Part shown: positions 18,047 through 28,729 of the stretch, piece by piece | How positions within the stretch are numbered: position 1 is the first letter of the stretch | Layout of the letters: the number at the start of each line of letters is the position of its first letter | Origin: Pseudomonadota bacterium | GTDB lineage: Bacteria > Pseudomonadota > Alphaproteobacteria > Sphingomonadales > Sphingomonadaceae | Length of the DNA stretch: 31,799 nt | NCBI GenBank assembly: GCA_023423775.1 | Contig: JAFAEZ010000134.1 | Coordinates: forward strand, 1 to 31,799 | Direction: 5' to 3' | The notes under the pieces: model-generated | Told to the model about the DNA's origin: nothing | The model's input: the letters and a program-made list of their open reading frames with translations, nothing else | Database searches by the model: none | Made by a program: the position numbers and the translations under genes

Positions 18047-18795
18047 GCGTGAAGATCGCCATCCGCGGCGTCGCCAAGAGCTTCAACGGCAATGTCGTGC
18101 TCGATGGGGCCGATCTGGACGTCGAGACCGGGGAGTCGATCGCGGTGATCGGCCAGTCGGGCACCGGCAAGTCGGTGCTGATCAAATGCGTGCTCGGTCT
18201 GCTCCAGCCCGACCGCGGCTCGATCCTGATCGACGGCGAGGAGATGGTGGGCGCCGGCGCGCGCACGGTCGAGCGGCTGCGCGGCAAGTTCGGCATGCTC
18301 TTCCAGGGCGGCGCCCTGTTCGACTCGCTGCCGGTGTGGCGCAACGTCACCTTCGGCCTGACCCAGGGACGGCTGATCAACCCGGCCCGGATGCGCGCGC
18401 TTGCCGAGGAAAATCTCGAGCGGGTCGGCCTGGGGCGCGACATTCTCGACCTGCGTCCCTCGGAGCTTTCCGGCGGCATGCAGAAACGCGTCAGCCTGGC
18501 GCGCGCGGTCGCGCCGCGACCGGAGATCGTCCTCTTCGACGAGCCGACCACCGGCCTCGATCCGATCCGCGCCGACGTCATCAACGACCTCATCGTCAGC
18601 CTGGTCGAGGATCTCGGCATCACCGCGCTCACCATCACCCACGACATGGCGAGCGCGCGCAAGATCGCCCACCGGGTGGCGATGCTCTACGGCGGCCGCA
18701 TCATCTGGCACGGCCCGCGCGACCGCCTGTACGCCACCGGCAACCCTTATGTGGACCAGTTCGTTCAGGGGCGTGCCGAGGGGCCGATACGCTAG
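18043..18795 (+). CDS. mlaF: MlaF-type ABC transporter ATPase
   Basis: A 250-residue ATP-binding cassette protein. Walker A is GQSGTGKS at 37-44 (the SGTGKS form is typical for MlaF), Q-loop MLFQGGALFDSLPVWRNV, signature LSGGMQKR near 142-149, Walker B IVLFDEPTTGLDP and H-loop TITHDM. It energises the MlaE permease in lipid transport. The ATG at 18043 overlaps the mlaE stop. The C-terminus is short (VDQFVQGRAEGPIR), with the DQFVQG segment typical of this family. A metallophosphoesterase gene starts 37 bases downstream. Confidence 0.93.
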   Translation: MSVKIAIRGVAKSFNGNVVLDGADLDVETGESIAVIGQSGTGKSVLIKCVLGLLQPDRGSILIDGEEMVGAGARTVERLRGKFGMLFQGGALFDSLPVWRNVTFGLTQGRLINPARMRALAEENLERVGLGRDILDLRPSELSGGMQKRVSLARAVAPRPEIVLFDEPTTGLDPIRADVINDLIVSLVEDLGITALTITHDMASARKIAHRVAMLYGGRIIWHGPRDRLYATGNPYVDQFVQGRAEGPIR

Positions 18796-18832
18796 CCTTC
18801 CGTCCCCGGCTTAGGCCGCGGGAGAAGAGACT

Positions 18833-19726
18833 TTGGCGACGATCGCCCATCTGTCAGACGTGCATTTCGGTCGCCACGATCCGATGGTCGTGCAGGCGGT
18901 CGAGGACTTCCTTGACGAGAAGCGCCCCGAGCTGGTCGTGATCAGCGGCGATTTCACCCAGCGCGCCCGCGTCGCCCAATATGAGCTGGCCTGCCAGTTC
19001 GTCGAACGGATCGAAGCCAAGGGGTTGCCGGTGCTGGCCGTTCCGGGGAACCACGACATTCCGCTCTATGACGTCGTGCGCCGCTTCGTGCGGCCGCTGC
19101 ACCGCTACAAGCGTTTTATCGACGACGATCTCTGTCCCTGGTTCGAGAACGACCGTCTTGCCGTGCTCGGCATCAACACCGCCCGCTCCCTGACGATCAA
19201 GGACGGCAGCGTCAGCCTTGAGCAGATGGCGATCATCCGCGAGCGCTTCCGCGACGTGCCCGAGGGCAAGAGCCGGATCCTGGTCACGCACCACCCTCTG
19301 TTCGCGATGCCGATCGGCGACGAAGGCGAGCTCACTAAGGTCGTGAAGCGCCACACCGACGCGCTGACCGCCGTGGCCGACGCGGGCGTCCGGATCCTCC
19401 TTGCCGGCCATTTCCACCGTACCTACGCCAGCTCCGCCCGCGAAATGGTCGAGACTGCCGGTCCGGCGCTGGTCGTGCAGGCGGGCACGGCGACCTCGAC
19501 GCGCCTGCGGGGCGAGGAATTGCAGAGCTTCAACTGGATCGAGGCCGCGCCGCAACGGATCGATCTCCAGGTCATGCGCTGGGACGGCGCCGCATTCCTC
19601 CCCGGCCGACCGACCCTGTTCGAATGCCGCGACGGCACCTGGACATTCGCCGGCCGCGAGGAAGGTGAAGGCGTTCCCGCGGAGGTGGCGGCGGAGCGCG
19701 CGGACGCGGCCGGCGCGGGCGAGTGA
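18833..19726 (+). CDS. Calcineurin-like metallophosphoesterase
   Basis: A 297-residue phosphoesterase of the calcineurin fold. All five metal/catalytic motifs are visible: SDVHFG (D9, H11), SGDFT (D40), GNHD (72-75), THHPLF near 151 and GHFHR near 192. The arrangement resembles cyclic-nucleotide phosphodiesterases of the CpdA/Icc type, but the substrate cannot be deduced. The start is TTG at 18833, preceded by GGAG at 18821-18824; no ATG or GTG lies before the first catalytic motif. It is downstream of mlaEF on the same strand and may be co-transcribed. It converges with the 2-oxoglutarate oxygenase gene, with one base between the two stops. Confidence 0.9.
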   Translation: MATIAHLSDVHFGRHDPMVVQAVEDFLDEKRPELVVISGDFTQRARVAQYELACQFVERIEAKGLPVLAVPGNHDIPLYDVVRRFVRPLHRYKRFIDDDLCPWFENDRLAVLGINTARSLTIKDGSVSLEQMAIIRERFRDVPEGKSRILVTHHPLFAMPIGDEGELTKVVKRHTDALTAVADAGVRILLAGHFHRTYASSAREMVETAGPALVVQAGTATSTRLRGEELQSFNWIEAAPQRIDLQVMRWDGAAFLPGRPTLFECRDGTWTFAGREEGEGVPAEVAAERADAAGAGE

Positions 19727-19727
19727 T

Positions 19728-20717
19728 CTATATAGCCAGGAGCGGCTGCGGCGGCGGATAGGTGAAGCGCTCGCGCCGTATCCAGCGTGTCGCGATCAGC
19801 TTGGCGCCACGGGTGACGGGGAGGCCGGCGTGCAGCGCCATAGGGTCGGGACGCCCGTCCGCAGTGACGTTGCGGAAGAGCAGGGCATCGCCCGCCTGCC
19901 CGCGGTAGGAGAGGCCGGTGCGCGGGAAATGGGTTTCCCCGCCTTCATAATCGTCGCTGAGATAGAGAAGCATCGTCAGGATGCGCTGGTTCGGTTCGCC
20001 GGGAAGGGCATCCATGTGGGGGCGATATTCCTGCCCGCCGCGATAGCGAAGAAGCTGCAGCGGCTCGCCTTGCGCAAGGGTAGTTCCGCTGGCCGCGGCG
20101 ATGCGGCGGTTGATCGCGTTGATGACGAGATCTTCGGCGAAGACACCGAACGCCACGCCGTCCGACGTCCGGATCGGGTGCGGGACCATGCGCCGCGTCG
20201 CCGGGTCGACTACGACGGAGGGCTGCAGAGCCGGCTCCCCGGCCTCGCGGACATAGCGGCACTCGGCCGGCGTCAGAAAGCCGGCGAAAGCATAGACCAA
20301 AGGGGATGTGCAGAGGGGGCGTCCCTCCGGCAGTTGCTCGGGATAACCGTTCCCGTCGAGCGCCATCTCCCGCAGCAGCGCAAGCTGGGTACTAGCCGCC
20401 GGTGCCGTGGAGGTCAGCCCCTCGATCCGTGCAAGCGCTGCGGCCCAATCGTCCTTTCCTCCGGTGCCGCTGCCGAGGAAGTGGGCGTGGAGCAGTGCGG
20501 CATCGATGCTGCCGGCGTGGCCGGCCCGTTCCAGTAGCGTCCGCGCAGCCGCGAGGTCGCGCCGCACGATCGCCCCGGCGATTCGCCACTGCGCAAGCTC
20601 GATCATGGCTTCGCGGTCGCCCCCCTCCGCGGCACCGATCAGCAGCCGCGCCGCATCTGCCGCGCGGCCGGACCCGACCAGGGCATCGATCTGCTGGAGG
20701 CGAGGGGAGACGGCCAT
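19728..20717 (-). CDS. 2-oxoglutarate/Fe(II) oxygenase, prolyl 4-hydroxylase-like, with helical repeat N-terminus
   Basis: A 329-residue protein. Residues about 1-110 are helical, with Sel1/TPR-like repeats (AARLLIGAAEGGDREAMIEL, AARTLLERAGHAGSIDAALL). Residues about 140-320 form the prolyl 4-hydroxylase catalytic domain: iron ligands H234 and D236 (YRPHMD) and H296 (ALHAGLP), with K306 as the likely 2-oxoglutarate anchor. Conserved LLYLSDDYEGGETHFP lies between them. The reaction would be oxidative hydroxylation of a protein or peptide side chain; the partner is unknown. The ATG at 20717 has GAGG just upstream. A strong terminator (20744-20773) separates it from the TonB gene upstream, so it probably has its own promoter or depends on read-through. 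Confidence 0.87.
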   Translation of the reverse strand: MAVSPRLQQIDALVGSGRAADAARLLIGAAEGGDREAMIELAQWRIAGAIVRRDLAAARTLLERAGHAGSIDAALLHAHFLGSGTGGKDDWAAALARIEGLTSTAPAASTQLALLREMALDGNGYPEQLPEGRPLCTSPLVYAFAGFLTPAECRYVREAGEPALQPSVVVDPATRRMVPHPIRTSDGVAFGVFAEDLVINAINRRIAAASGTTLAQGEPLQLLRYRGGQEYRPHMDALPGEPNQRILTMLLYLSDDYEGGETHFPRTGLSYRGQAGDALLFRNVTADGRPDPMALHAGLPVTRGAKLIATRWIRRERFTYPPPQPLLAI

Positions 20718-20743
20718 GGCCCTCGCTAGCCCCTCATCCCGAC

Positions 20744-20773
20744 AAAAAAAAGGCCGGGGCGTGAGCCCCGGCC
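20744..20773 (-). terminator. Rho-independent terminator of the 1089-residue TonB receptor gene
   Basis: On the minus strand a perfect 9-base-pair GC stem (GGCCGGGGC / GCCCCGGCC, 20752-20760 with 20765-20773) with a 4-base loop is followed by eight U residues (A run at 20744-20751). It lies 23 bases after the receptor's stop codon. It would also limit read-through into the oxygenase gene that begins at 20717. Confidence 0.9.
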
Positions 20774-20795
20774 CGAGTAACTCGATGGCGTTCTC

Positions 20796-24065
<3,270 letters not shown>

Positions 24066-24082
24066 TAGTAACCCCTCTCAAG

Positions 24083-24103
24083 GCCGAACGTACGTCGTTC
24101 GGC
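24083..24103 (-). promoter_or_regulatory. Leader hairpin ahead of the large TonB receptor gene
   Basis: GCCGAAC (24083-24089) and GTTCGGC (24097-24103) form a perfect 7-base-pair stem with a 7-base loop in the predicted leader mRNA. It sits a few bases upstream of the GAGAGGGG ribosome-binding site. It could affect initiation or mRNA stability, or be a protein-binding dyad in DNA. Its role is unknown. Confidence 0.4.
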
Positions 24104-24166
24104 ATAGGGGCGGACTGGTCCTACGAAATGAACACCGCGACAAGGGGATCACGCCGTCACGACTGT

Positions 24167-24195
24167 AATATTCAGAAGCTGTAACACTTCTGCAA
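24167..24195 (-). promoter_or_regulatory. Candidate promoter of the large TonB receptor gene
   Basis: On the minus strand TTGCAG (complement of 24190-24195) is followed after 17 bases by AATATT (24167-24172). Transcription would start near 24160 and give a leader of about 95 bases containing the hairpin at 24083-24103. The -10 match to consensus is moderate. Confidence 0.4.
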
Positions 24196-24220
24196 CAGCT
24201 GCGGTCTGGACGGCTTTTCC

Positions 24221-25393
<1,173 letters not shown>

Positions 25394-25415
25394 GGTGCGA
25401 CTCCGGCGGAAAAAT

Positions 25416-25444
25416 GTTGCAGTGCAACTAGCACTCGCGAGTGC
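25416..25444. promoter_or_regulatory. Two adjacent palindromes between phaC and the thiolase gene; candidate PhaR operator
   Basis: GTTGCA-G-TGCAAC (25416-25428) is a perfect 13-base dyad, followed after two bases by GCACTCGCGAGTGC (25431-25444), a perfect 14-base palindrome. The first lies 23 bases upstream of the thiolase ATG; the second is in the last codons of the phaC-like gene. PhaR-type regulators bind TGC/GCA-rich dyads, so the first is a reasonable PhaR site; this is inferred from motif and context. Confidence 0.45.
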
Positions 25445-26504
25445 GACGCGAAAGCCAGGCGGCGAGCGGCTCCCACAAGGAGGCGCGCGCGCGACTTCCG
25501 ACGACCATGCCGACATGGCCGAGCGCCAGTTCGATCCGCTCGCCGCCGCGGGCGGCGGTCGCGGCAGGGACTATGCGGTCGGTGGTCGAGACGATGTTCA
25601 GGAGGTTTGCCGGCGGCTCGACGGGCGTGCCGCCGATCCTCCAGCCTCTGGCGGGCCGGTCCCCGCCGATGAAATCTTCGAACAATTCGCGCGCCGCGGC
25701 AGCGGGGAGGGGAGGCCCGTCATTGGCCCAGTCCTCGAGGCGGACGAAGGCGCGAGCCTTGGCGGCGTCCGCGGCCATCGCGGCGAAAGCCTCGAACTTG
25801 GCGACCGTCCGCGCCGGATCGAGGCTCCAGAACGCGCTCTGCAGCACTTCCATCGGCAGCACGCCCAATGCGCGAGCGGTGGACTCGGCATTGTGCCAGA
25901 GCCGGGCCAAGGCATCCCGGTCCTGAGCCGGGAACCCGTCAAAGTGCCAAGGGGCGGCAATCGCGGCCACGCCGCGCACGTCGGCCCGGGCGGCAGCGGC
26001 CATCGCCATCGTACCGCCGAGGCAATATCCGACGAGGGTCGGGCACTCGCCGAGCGCGGCAACGAAGGGCAGCAGGATCTGCTCGACATGGTCGGTGACG
26101 GAGAGCCCGGCGCGGGCCGCCACGTCGCCGCCCCAGTCGAGCAGCAGAGGATGGTGTCCTTGGGTGGCCAGCCAGCGCAGCAGCGACCGCTCGCCATCGA
26201 GGTCGAGGACGGTGGGCGGATTGATCAGCGACGGCACGAACAGGACCGGCGCGCCCGAACCGCCATAATCGCGTAGGCTGGCGCCGAGCCGGCTGGTCAC
26301 CGCAGGCGCCATTGCGCGCGGCGGCTCGCGCTCGGCTTCCTGATAGCGACGGAGCCCTTCCAGCGCCTGCGCCATACGCTGTGGATTTGCTGCAGTCTCG
26401 CTGCGCAGCATTTCGAGGAAAAGCGGGAGCGGGCGGGGCCTGTGTTGCGGTGCGGAAAGCTTTGGTGCTAGTGCGGAATCGCCTTGATCAAGGGGATGCA
26501 GCAT
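25428..26504 (-). CDS. PhaC-like polyhydroxyalkanoate synthase / alpha-beta hydrolase
   Basis: A 358-residue alpha/beta-fold protein. The nucleophile elbow is GYCLGG with C161 in place of serine, the hallmark of PHA synthases (GxCxG). The other triad residues fit as well: D309 in STTDRIVP and H330 in LGHVGMVVG. About 360 residues matches the small class III-type PhaC subunit and not the ~590-residue class I. It would polymerise 3-hydroxyacyl-CoA at granules; a bona fide synthase activity is likely but not proved, since many sphingomonads carry a separate class I enzyme. The start ATG (26502-26504) has GAGG 5 bases upstream and overlaps the divergent phaR ATG. A longer frame to 26555 would run into phaR coding sequence. 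Confidence 0.82.
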   Translation of the reverse strand: MLHPLDQGDSALAPKLSAPQHRPRPLPLFLEMLRSETAANPQRMAQALEGLRRYQEAEREPPRAMAPAVTSRLGASLRDYGGSGAPVLFVPSLINPPTVLDLDGERSLLRWLATQGHHPLLLDWGGDVAARAGLSVTDHVEQILLPFVAALGECPTLVGYCLGGTMAMAAAARADVRGVAAIAAPWHFDGFPAQDRDALARLWHNAESTARALGVLPMEVLQSAFWSLDPARTVAKFEAFAAMAADAAKARAFVRLEDWANDGPPLPAAAARELFEDFIGGDRPARGWRIGGTPVEPPANLLNIVSTTDRIVPAATAARGGERIELALGHVGMVVGSRARASLWEPLAAWLSRRTREC

Positions 26505-27048
26505 GGCGGCCTCGACGTCCGGTGATGGCACGATCATCATCAAGAAATACGCCAATCGGCGGCTCTATAATACCGAAAGCTCATCCTACATCACGCTCGA
26601 CCATCTCGCCGAGATGGTGCGGCAGAAGCGCGAATTCAAAGTGATCGACGCCAAGTCCGGCGAGGACATCACCCACAGTGTGCTGACCCAGATCATCATG
26701 GAAGAAGAAGCCGGCGGCCAGCAGATGCTGCCGGTCAACTTCCTGCGCCAGCTGATCGCGATGTACGGGGACTCGATGCAATCGATGGTTCCTCCATATC
26801 TCGAGGCGTCGCTGGAGGCCTTCCAGCGCAACCAGTCGCAGTTCCGCGACGCGATGGCCGGCGCCTTCACTGCCGGCCCCTTCGCCGAACTCGCCAAGCG
26901 CAACATGGAAATGTTCTCGGCGGCGGCCGGGGGCAAGGCCTCCGACGCAGGGCGGGCGGCCCCGGGCGCCGACACCAAGGCCGAGCTCACCGAGCTCAAG
27001 GACCAGCTGAGGGCGCTCCAGGAGAAGCTCGACAAGCTGGGCGGATAA
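26503..27048 (+). CDS. phaR: Polyhydroxyalkanoate synthesis repressor PhaR
   Basis: A 181-residue PhaR. The N-terminal DNA-binding domain (PHB_acc_N) spans about 10-70 and contains IIIKKYANRRLYNTESSSYI and the EFKVIDAKSGEDITHSVL segment. The PHB_acc domain follows (QQMLPVNFLRQLIAMYGDSMQSMVPPYLEASLEAF), then an Ala-rich linker and a C-terminal coiled-coil-like helix (TELKDQLRALQEKLDKL). PhaR represses phasin and PHB genes and is released when it binds PHB granules, acting as a polymer sensor. The ATG at 26503 has a good AAGGGGA site. The start codon shares two bases with that of divergent phaC, so each promoter must lie inside the other gene's coding sequence. Confidence 0.94.
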   Translation: MAASTSGDGTIIIKKYANRRLYNTESSSYITLDHLAEMVRQKREFKVIDAKSGEDITHSVLTQIIMEEEAGGQQMLPVNFLRQLIAMYGDSMQSMVPPYLEASLEAFQRNQSQFRDAMAGAFTAGPFAELAKRNMEMFSAAAGGKASDAGRAAPGADTKAELTELKDQLRALQEKLDKLGG

Positions 27049-27049
27049 C

Positions 27050-27121
27050 CCGTCATTCCGGCGGAGGCCGGGATCTCAGGACGGGATGCCCCAGCATTCC
27101 TGAGACCCCGGCTTGCGACGG
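27050..27121. repeat. Imperfect inverted repeat of a dispersed intergenic type; possible bidirectional terminator
   Basis: The left arm (27050-27081, beginning CCGTCATTCCGGCGGAGGCC) and right arm (27098-27121, ending GGCTTGCGACGG) pair through GGGATCTCAGGA / TCCTGAGACCCC and outer GC blocks. It fills the gap between the convergent ends of phaR and the methyltransferase gene. Sequences starting GTCATTCCGGC...GCCGG are familiar as dispersed intergenic repeats in alphaproteobacteria. Only one copy is seen here. Confidence 0.6.
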
Positions 27122-27128
27122 CGCGACC

Positions 27129-27983
27129 TTATTTCGGTTTGACGAATTTCAGCGTCATGCGGTCGCTCTCGCCAATGGCCAGATATTTCTCGCGGTCCTG
27201 ATCCTTGAGCGTCAGGCTCGGCGGCAGCGTCCACACGCCCTTGGGCCAGTCGGCGCTGTCCTTCGGATTGGCGTTGACCTCGGACGCGCCGGCGAAGCGG
27301 AAGCCGGCGGCCTCGGCGAGCGCGCGGATGGTCGAGACCTTCATATAGCCGCTGGTCCGCTCACGCTCTGCGTCGGCGCTCTCGGGCAGCCGGTGGTCGA
27401 CCACGCCCAGCACCCCGCCCGGCTTCAGCATGGCAAAGGCCTGGCGAAAGGCTTCGGGCGCATAATCCTGCTTGTCGTCGCGGCGGTACCCCATCCGCCA
27501 ATTGTGGACGTTGCGGAAGGTGAGGACGACGTCGGCGCTGCCGTCGGGCACACGGGTCGCGCCGGCGTCGAAAGCCGGGAAGGTCGCGGTGCGGACCGCG
27601 CCGTAGACCGACGGATTGGCTTCCTTCAGCTTGGCGATGCCGTTGAGGCCCCAATCGGGTGCGACGGCCCAGAGCGTGCCGCCGCCGGCGGCAAGATAGG
27701 GGGCGAGGATCTCGGTATACCAGCCGCCGCCTGGCCAGATTTCGACCACGGTATCGGACGGCTTCACGCCGAAGAAGGCGAGGGTCTCGGTCGGATGGCG
27801 ATAACGGTCGCGCGCGATATTGGCCGGGGTCCGGGTCGACGCCGCGACGGCGGCGGCCAGTGCGGCCGCGCTAGCGTGCGGGCTGGTACTGGCGTCCCGG
27901 CCGGTCGCCGCGCAGCCAGCAAGGAGCGAGGCGCCGGCGGCGAGCGCGGCAAGAACCGGAAGGCGGAACGAGGACTGGCGCAT
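27129..27983 (-). CDS. Lipoprotein with class I SAM-dependent methyltransferase fold
   Basis: A 284-residue protein. The N-terminus is a lipoprotein signal: basic start, hydrophobic stretch 8-20 and lipobox LLAGC with C24 as the lipidated residue. An Ala-rich linker precedes a methyltransferase-like domain with motif I VVEIWPGGGWYTEILAPYL near 80-98, a later DVVLTFRNVHNW and LKPGGVLGVVDHR. Proteins with this signal-plus-methyltransferase arrangement occur in sphingomonads and related bacteria; their function is unknown to me. Because SAM is cytoplasmic, an exported methyltransferase is puzzling; the fold may bind another ligand. The ATG at 27983 has GGGAGAGA 8 bases upstream; the longer open frame upstream lacks such a site. 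Confidence 0.85.
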   Translation of the reverse strand: MRQSSFRLPVLAALAAGASLLAGCAATGRDASTSPHASAAALAAAVAASTRTPANIARDRYRHPTETLAFFGVKPSDTVVEIWPGGGWYTEILAPYLAAGGGTLWAVAPDWGLNGIAKLKEANPSVYGAVRTATFPAFDAGATRVPDGSADVVLTFRNVHNWRMGYRRDDKQDYAPEAFRQAFAMLKPGGVLGVVDHRLPESADAERERTSGYMKVSTIRALAEAAGFRFAGASEVNANPKDSADWPKGVWTLPPSLTLKDQDREKYLAIGESDRMTLKFVKPK

Positions 27984-28034
27984 GCGGCTTCTCTCCCTAA
28001 ATAGTCTTTTCTCGATGGTGATGGGGCAGGGACG

Positions 28035-28226
28035 ATGACGGCGCAAGCATTGCTGTGGACGGGATCGGGCAGCGCGATGGCGCTGGCCGTGGCGGCAACC
28101 CTGGCCGAGCGTCGCCGCGCCGCGCGCCGCAACCTCGATCGCCCCGGCTGGGTGCCCTGGGCTCCGATCCAGATCCTGGCCGCCATCGCCGCCCTCGCCG
28201 CCGCCGCACTGGCGCTCAAGGGATAA
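28035..28226 (+). CDS. Small hypothetical membrane protein
   Basis: A 63-residue frame starting at ATG 28035 with GGGCAGGGA just upstream. It has two hydrophobic segments (about 9-22 and 43-61) separated by a basic loop ERRRAARRNLDRPGWVPW, a plausible two-helix inner-membrane protein. It is divergent from the lipoprotein gene, with 51 bases between the two start codons. I do not recognise the family. The hydrophobic pattern and ribosome site are the only support. Confidence 0.55.
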   Translation: MTAQALLWTGSGSAMALAVAATLAERRRAARRNLDRPGWVPWAPIQILAAIAALAAAALALKG

Positions 28227-28290
28227 GGGCGCCGCCAACCGCGGCCCCCTGCGCATCTTCCTCCGAAATGGCGCAATCTCGCCCCTCTCG

Positions 28291-28319
28291 TTGAGGCGGC
28301 GCGGCAATAAGCGTATCTG
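28291..28319 (+). promoter_or_regulatory. Candidate promoter for the Gly-rich/Cys-rich gene pair
   Basis: TTGAGG at 28291-28296 and TATCTG at 28314-28319 are separated by 17 bases. Transcription would start near 28326, ahead of all candidate start codons of the Gly-rich gene. The rest of 28227-28401 shows no other gene. Confidence 0.4.
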
Positions 28320-28401
28320 AATTCGTCGTTTTTCTGGTTCACCGCGGATGGCACCGCCGGGGCGCATGCGCTTCGGGCGGGGCGGGCGCATGGAGAAAAA
28401 G

Positions 28402-28728
28402 ATGGAGCGGCTCGACGCGGGACTGGGCGACATCGGCCAAGAAGAGGAACGGGTCATGGGCGATCACGACACTGCCGACAGGGCGATGATGGAGTCGCGG
28501 GCATCGAGCGTTGGTGTGGCTGATTTCAGCGAAGCGCTGTCGAGCGGCGTGTTGCGCGCGCTTGACGCGCAGCTCGCGCGGCCGATCAGCGGCAAGACCT
28601 TCAGGCCGTGGATCTGGGCCGGGATCTGGATCGGCCCGGATGGGCCGTTCGGCGGCGGCGGCGGCCCGTTCGGGGGTGGTGGACCGCTCGGCCAGGGCGG
28701 GGTCTTCAGCCGCGACGCGGAGGGCTGA
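28402..28728 (+). CDS. Gly-rich small protein, unrecognised; possible peptide precursor
   Basis: About 108 residues from ATG 28402, which has GGAG 8 bases upstream; ATGs at 28348, 28390 and 28456 (90 residues, GAGGAA upstream) are alternatives. The N-terminal part is charged and helical (DTADRAMMESRASS, then DFSEALSSGVLRALDAQL). The end turns into an aromatic and Gly-rich tail: TFRPWIWAGIWIGPDG followed by PFGGGGGPFGGGG and PLGQGG. The helical leader plus low-complexity Gly tail is reminiscent of RiPP or microcin precursors, but no modification enzyme or protease gene of that kind is visible. The stop is one base before the start of the Cys-rich gene, so the two are surely co-expressed. I do not recognise the family. 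Confidence 0.6.
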   Translation: MERLDAGLGDIGQEEERVMGDHDTADRAMMESRASSVGVADFSEALSSGVLRALDAQLARPISGKTFRPWIWAGIWIGPDGPFGGGGGPFGGGGPLGQGGVFSRDAEG

Positions 28729-28729
28729 G

